8,716 nt of DNA, from NCBI GenBank assembly GCA_025928215.1, contig JAICJW010000181.1, positions 1 through 8,716 of the forward strand, written 5' to 3'. The translations under genes and the position numbers were made by a program. The notes beneath the pieces were generated by a model. The model ran no database searches. It was not told the DNA's origin and saw nothing but the letters and a program-made list of their open reading frames with translations. This stretch comes from Chloroflexia bacterium. Its GTDB lineage: Bacteria > Chloroflexota > Chloroflexia > Thermomicrobiales > JALYUS01. Below, one piece after another: positions 6,216 to 8,716 of the stretch; the stretch's first letter is position 1, and each line of letters begins with the position of its first letter.

Positions 6216-7115
6216 ATGGCACAGAGCGGGACAGTGACCGCCGGGACCGAACGGATCGCCCTGCCGACCGCGCGCATCGGGCGAGGGCGGGCGCTCTGGC
6301 AGCGGTTGCGGCAGAGCAAGGGCGCGCTCGTTGGGATCGTGATTCTCGCGGTGCTTGCGATCGTCGCGGTGGCCGCGCCGCTCATCGTGCCCTTCGATCC
6401 GATCAAGATTAGCGACAACGCGCTCTTCTCGCCGGGTAGCCCGTACTTCTTCGGCACGGATCAGTACGGGCGCGACATCCTCAGCCGCATCATCTCCGGC
6501 GCGCGGATCTCGCTGACCATTGGGCTGATCTCCGTTGGGATCGCGGCAACGTTCGGCGTCACCATCGGCCTGCTGGCGGGCTACTATGGCGGCTGGGTGG
6601 ACGCACTCCTCATGTATGTCATCAATGTCATGCTCGCGGTGCCCGGCATCCTGCTCGCGCTGGCAATCGTCACGATCCGTGGCAATCCGAACTTGACGAA
6701 TCTGATGATCGCCGTCGGCATCGCCGGCATCCCGACCTACGCGCGGCTCGTGCGCGGCTCGGTGCTGGCGGCGAAGGAGAATGTCTACGTGGACGCCGCG
6801 CGGGTGAGCGGCGCGCCGACGCGGATCATCCTTATCCGGCATCTCTTGCCAAATGTCATCGCACCCGTGATCGTCGCCACGACACTCGGCACGGGCACGG
6901 CGATCCTCGCCGCCGCGTCGCTCTCCTTTCTCGGCCTCGGCAGCCAGCCCCCCTCACCGGAATGGGGGCGGATGCTCAGCGAGGGGCGCGGCTACCTGCG
7001 CGACCAGTGGTGGATCAGCACCTTCCCCGGCCTCGCGATCATGCTGACCGTCCTGGCGATGAACCTGCTTGGCGACGGCCTCCGCGATGCCCTCGACCCA
7101 CGTTTGCGCCGGTGA
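6216..7115 (+). CDS. ABC transporter permease, DppC/OppC-like
   Basis: This 299-residue membrane protein is the second transmembrane subunit of the importer. A basic N-terminal tail (ARIGRGRALWQRLRQSK, about 19-35) precedes the first membrane segment (38-58). Then comes the DppC hallmark FGTDQYGRDILSRII (79-93), including the GTD..GRD motif. Further membrane segments are near 100-121, 131-152, 161-173, 213-239 and 270-287. The EAA loop is at 191-217, from YVDAARVSGA to LLPNVIAP. Near the C-terminus PSPEWGRML (246-254) and DALDPRLRR match the family. The start is fixed by the Shine-Dalgarno at about 6204-6209. The 150-bp gap before it holds two repeats. No ATPase gene follows, although DppD/DppF-type subunits are required for transport. 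Confidence 0.95.
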   Translation: MAQSGTVTAGTERIALPTARIGRGRALWQRLRQSKGALVGIVILAVLAIVAVAAPLIVPFDPIKISDNALFSPGSPYFFGTDQYGRDILSRIISGARISLTIGLISVGIAATFGVTIGLLAGYYGGWVDALLMYVINVMLAVPGILLALAIVTIRGNPNLTNLMIAVGIAGIPTYARLVRGSVLAAKENVYVDAARVSGAPTRIILIRHLLPNVIAPVIVATTLGTGTAILAAASLSFLGLGSQPPSPEWGRMLSEGRGYLRDQWWISTFPGLAIMLTVLAMNLLGDGLRDALDPRLRR

Positions 7116-7128
7116 ACGGATACGAGAG

Positions 7129-7167
7129 GAACCGCCAATACTGCCCTCTGAGCAGTATTGACGGTTC
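7129..7167 (+). promoter_or_regulatory. Near-perfect hairpin between the second permease and the aspartoacylase-like gene
   Basis: AACCGCCAATACTGC (7130-7144) pairs with GCAGTATTGACGGTT (7152-7166) around a 7-base loop, with one mismatch, and one more G-C pair extends the base. CAATACTGC/GCAGTATTG is perfect. It starts 13 bp after the permease stop codon and ends 14 bp before the AGGAGG of the next gene. No T-run follows. It may be a leaky terminator, an mRNA processing or stability stem, or an operator; the sequence does not decide. Confidence 0.5.
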
Positions 7168-7196
7168 GGTAATTCCAGCATAGGAGGAATTGAGGA

Positions 7197-8183
7197 ATGG
7201 CAAACACGCACCCACCGATGATCCCGATTCTTGGTCCGCTCAAGCCGGGGACGACGCAGCGGCATCGGGTGACGCTCCCCGGTGCGGCGCTCGCGGACGA
7301 GCCCCGGCCCGTGACGACGATCACCGGCGCGAAGCCTGGGCCGGTGCTCTTCATTGGCGCGGGCGTGCATGGCGGCGAGTACCCGGCGGTCGAGACCGTT
7401 ATCCGTCTCAGTACGCGGCTGAATGCGGCGGAACTCAGCGGCACGGTCGTCCTCATGCCGGTACTGAATCTGCCCGCCTTCTGGAAGCGGAGCATGTTCG
7501 TCTGCCCGATAGACGATGTCAATCCGAACCGCGTCTTCCCCGGCGACCCGAACGGCACGTACAGCGAGCAGATGACGCACGCGCTCGTCAACGAATTTAT
7601 TATCCACGCGGACGCGTACATTGACCTGCACGGCGGCGACATCCCCGAAGCGCTCGTGCCCTTCAGCATCTGCCGCAAGGGGAACGAACCGGCGGACACG
7701 CAGGCGGTGGAGTTGGCACGCGTCTTTGGCCTCCCCTACCTCCTCACCGTGGACCGGCCAATCCAGAAAGCGAAAGGCTCGTCGAGTTACGTCGCCGCCG
7801 CCGAGCGCGGCGTGCCCGGCGTTCTCGCCGAGGCGGGGGGCGTCGGGCAACTGCAACCGGACGCCGTGGAATTGCTGATGGACGGCGTCCATCGTGTCCT
7901 CGCCCATCTCGGCATGACCGCGAAGACCGTCCCGGACGCGCCACCCCCGACCGTCCTGACCGCGTTCGAGTGGCTCTACACGCGGCACGCGGGCATGTTC
8001 TATCCGTCGGTCGCCGCGAATGACGAAGTGCGGGCGGGGCAGGAGATCGGCACGATTGGCTCGCTCTTTGGCGAGACACTGGAGACGATTATCTCGCCCG
8101 TTACGGGCCGGGTGCTCTTTCTGACGATCAACCCGGCCGTGCTCGCGAACGGGCTGCTTATCGGTATCGGAGTGGCGGAATGA
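7197..8183 (+). CDS. Succinylglutamate desuccinylase/aspartoacylase-family zinc hydrolase
   Basis: This 328-residue protein belongs to the zinc-carboxypeptidase-like AstE/AspA family, whose members remove acyl groups from N-acylated amino acids or related amides in the cytoplasm. The zinc ligands are visible: His58 and Glu61 in GVHGGEYPA (56-64), and His145 in YIDLHGG (141-147). The substrate-binding pair Asn111-Arg112 is in VNPNRVFPG (108-116). Glu212 in VLAEAGG (209-215) fits the catalytic base. The C-terminal part (about 275-328) is the small beta domain with SPVTGRVLFL and a closing GLLIGIGV. AGGAGG (7182-7187) lies 9 bp before the ATG. It overlaps the next gene by four bases, so both are probably translated together, and it may share the transporter transcript. 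The true acyl donor is unknown; many family members are misnamed as AstE although arginine succinyltransferase genes are absent, as here. Confidence 0.92.
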   Translation: MANTHPPMIPILGPLKPGTTQRHRVTLPGAALADEPRPVTTITGAKPGPVLFIGAGVHGGEYPAVETVIRLSTRLNAAELSGTVVLMPVLNLPAFWKRSMFVCPIDDVNPNRVFPGDPNGTYSEQMTHALVNEFIIHADAYIDLHGGDIPEALVPFSICRKGNEPADTQAVELARVFGLPYLLTVDRPIQKAKGSSSYVAAAERGVPGVLAEAGGVGQLQPDAVELLMDGVHRVLAHLGMTAKTVPDAPPPTVLTAFEWLYTRHAGMFYPSVAANDEVRAGQEIGTIGSLFGETLETIISPVTGRVLFLTINPAVLANGLLIGIGVAE

Positions 8184-8716
8184 CCCGGCTGATTCTCTAC
8201 CCGGAATGGCTGATTGACGGCACCGGCGCGGACGCGGCGCGCGGTCAGGCGGTCGTGGTCGCGGCGGGCAGTATCGAACGGATCGCGCCTGCCGCCGCGC
8301 TTGCCGCCAATGAGGACGATGAGCGTCTCCGGCTCGATGGCATGACGCTGATCCCCGGCCTCATCAACAATCACGTTCACCTCAACCTGCCCGGCGACAA
8401 CACGCCGTTCACGCCGTGGATTGACCTCCAGAGCGACGCCGCGCTCGCCCTCTGGTCAGCGCACAACAGCGCGGTGTCGCTGCGATCCGGTGTGACGACG
8501 GTGCGCGATTGCGGCGGGCGCGGCACGACCGTCCTGGAGACGCGGGAGGCGCAGGCAGCGGGGCGTGTGCGCGGCGCGCGCATCATCGCCTGCGGCTGGC
8601 CCCTGACGATCAGTGGCGGGCACACGCGCCATTTCGGCGGTGAGGTGGATAACGAGGAGGGGATCCGTACGATGGTACGCCGCGTCGTCAGCAAAGGCGC
8701 GGATTACGTCAAAGTG
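8180..8716 (+). CDS. Metal-dependent amidohydrolase (imidazolonepropionase-like), 5' part, truncated by window edge
   Basis: The ATG at 8180 overlaps the preceding stop codon as ATGA, with GGAG at 8169-8172 inside the upstream gene, so translation is probably coupled. The frame is open for 179 residues to the window edge; the rest is outside. It shows the amidohydrolase layout: an N-terminal beta-sandwich strand (LILYPEWLIDGTG, 4-16), then PGLINNHVHL (59-68) with metal ligands His65 and His67, LRSGVTTVRDCGG (101-113), SGGHTRHFGG (145-154, with His148), and GADYVKV (173-179), whose Lys178 is in the position of the carboxylated lysine of this group. The pattern matches imidazolonepropionase-like and Xaa-Pro dipeptidase-like amidohydrolases that hydrolyse N-acyl amino acids or dipeptides. 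The usual Asp after PGLI is Asn63 here, which is a mild oddity. The remaining metal ligands are not visible, so activity cannot be fully judged. Confidence 0.9.
   Translation, partial: MTRLILYPEWLIDGTGADAARGQAVVVAAGSIERIAPAAALAANEDDERLRLDGMTLIPGLINNHVHLNLPGDNTPFTPWIDLQSDAALALWSAHNSAVSLRSGVTTVRDCGGRGTTVLETREAQAAGRVRGARIIACGWPLTISGGHTRHFGGEVDNEEGIRTMVRRVVSKGADYVKV

Noticed and set aside
7158..7186. TTGACG-N17-TAGGAG as a promoter for the aspartoacylase-like gene
   Set aside because: The -10 match is only three of six, it coincides with the Shine-Dalgarno, and the -35 lies inside a hairpin arm.
6954..7988. Long open frame on the minus strand (344 codons) spanning the end of the second permease and most of the aspartoacylase-like gene
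   Set aside because: It crosses two well-supported genes and the intergenic hairpin, and its translation has Arg/His/Asp-rich, low-hydrophobicity composition with no recognisable motif.

Overview
The window is GC-rich, apparently bacterial chromosomal DNA (roughly 60-65% G+C by eye). Genes are densely packed, Shine-Dalgarno sites are good, and third codon positions are strongly G/C. The organism cannot be fixed from the sequence. The Thr/Ala/Pro-rich linker after the lipobox, the scavenging gene content and the intergenic GTAGGGGC...GCCCCTAC repeats would fit a Chloroflexota lineage (for example Thermomicrobia-like), but that is a weak inference. I see no rRNA, tRNA, CRISPR array, transposase or phage gene.

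Layout. (1) At 1-562, minus strand, lies the N-terminal part of a prolyl-oligopeptidase-type (S9, DPP-IV-like) peptidase, cut by the window edge. (2) At 563-721 is a divergent intergenic region with a 22-bp dyad and possible promoters. (3) At 722-2356, plus strand, is a gamma-glutamyltransferase-family Ntn hydrolase, followed 16 bp later by a creatininase-family amidohydrolase (2373-3155). (4) At 3156-3329 a perfect 13-bp-stem hairpin is followed by a good promoter candidate, so a new transcription unit probably starts here. (5) At 3330-7115 are the periplasmic lipoprotein and the two permeases of a dipeptide/oligopeptide-type ABC importer. The gaps between these genes hold conspicuous palindromic repeats. 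(6) At 7197-8183 is a succinylglutamate desuccinylase/aspartoacylase-family zinc enzyme. It overlaps by 4 bp (ATGA) an imidazolonepropionase-like metal-dependent amidohydrolase (8180 to the window end, truncated).

Together the genes look like an uptake-and-hydrolysis island. An importer for a peptide-like or amide-containing solute is surrounded by five hydrolases: S9 peptidase, GGT-like Ntn hydrolase, creatininase-like, aspartoacylase-like and amidohydrolase. All act on peptide, amide, acyl-amine or lactam-type bonds. The importer's ATPases are not in the window. The natural substrate cannot be read from the sequence. The GGT-like enzyme appears to lack the residues that hold a gamma-glutamyl group in E. 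coli GGT, so glutathione should not be assumed.

The most unusual non-coding content is the series of distinct hairpins and repeats in successive intergenic gaps of the transporter region. One of them seems to supply the ribosome binding site of the second permease gene.
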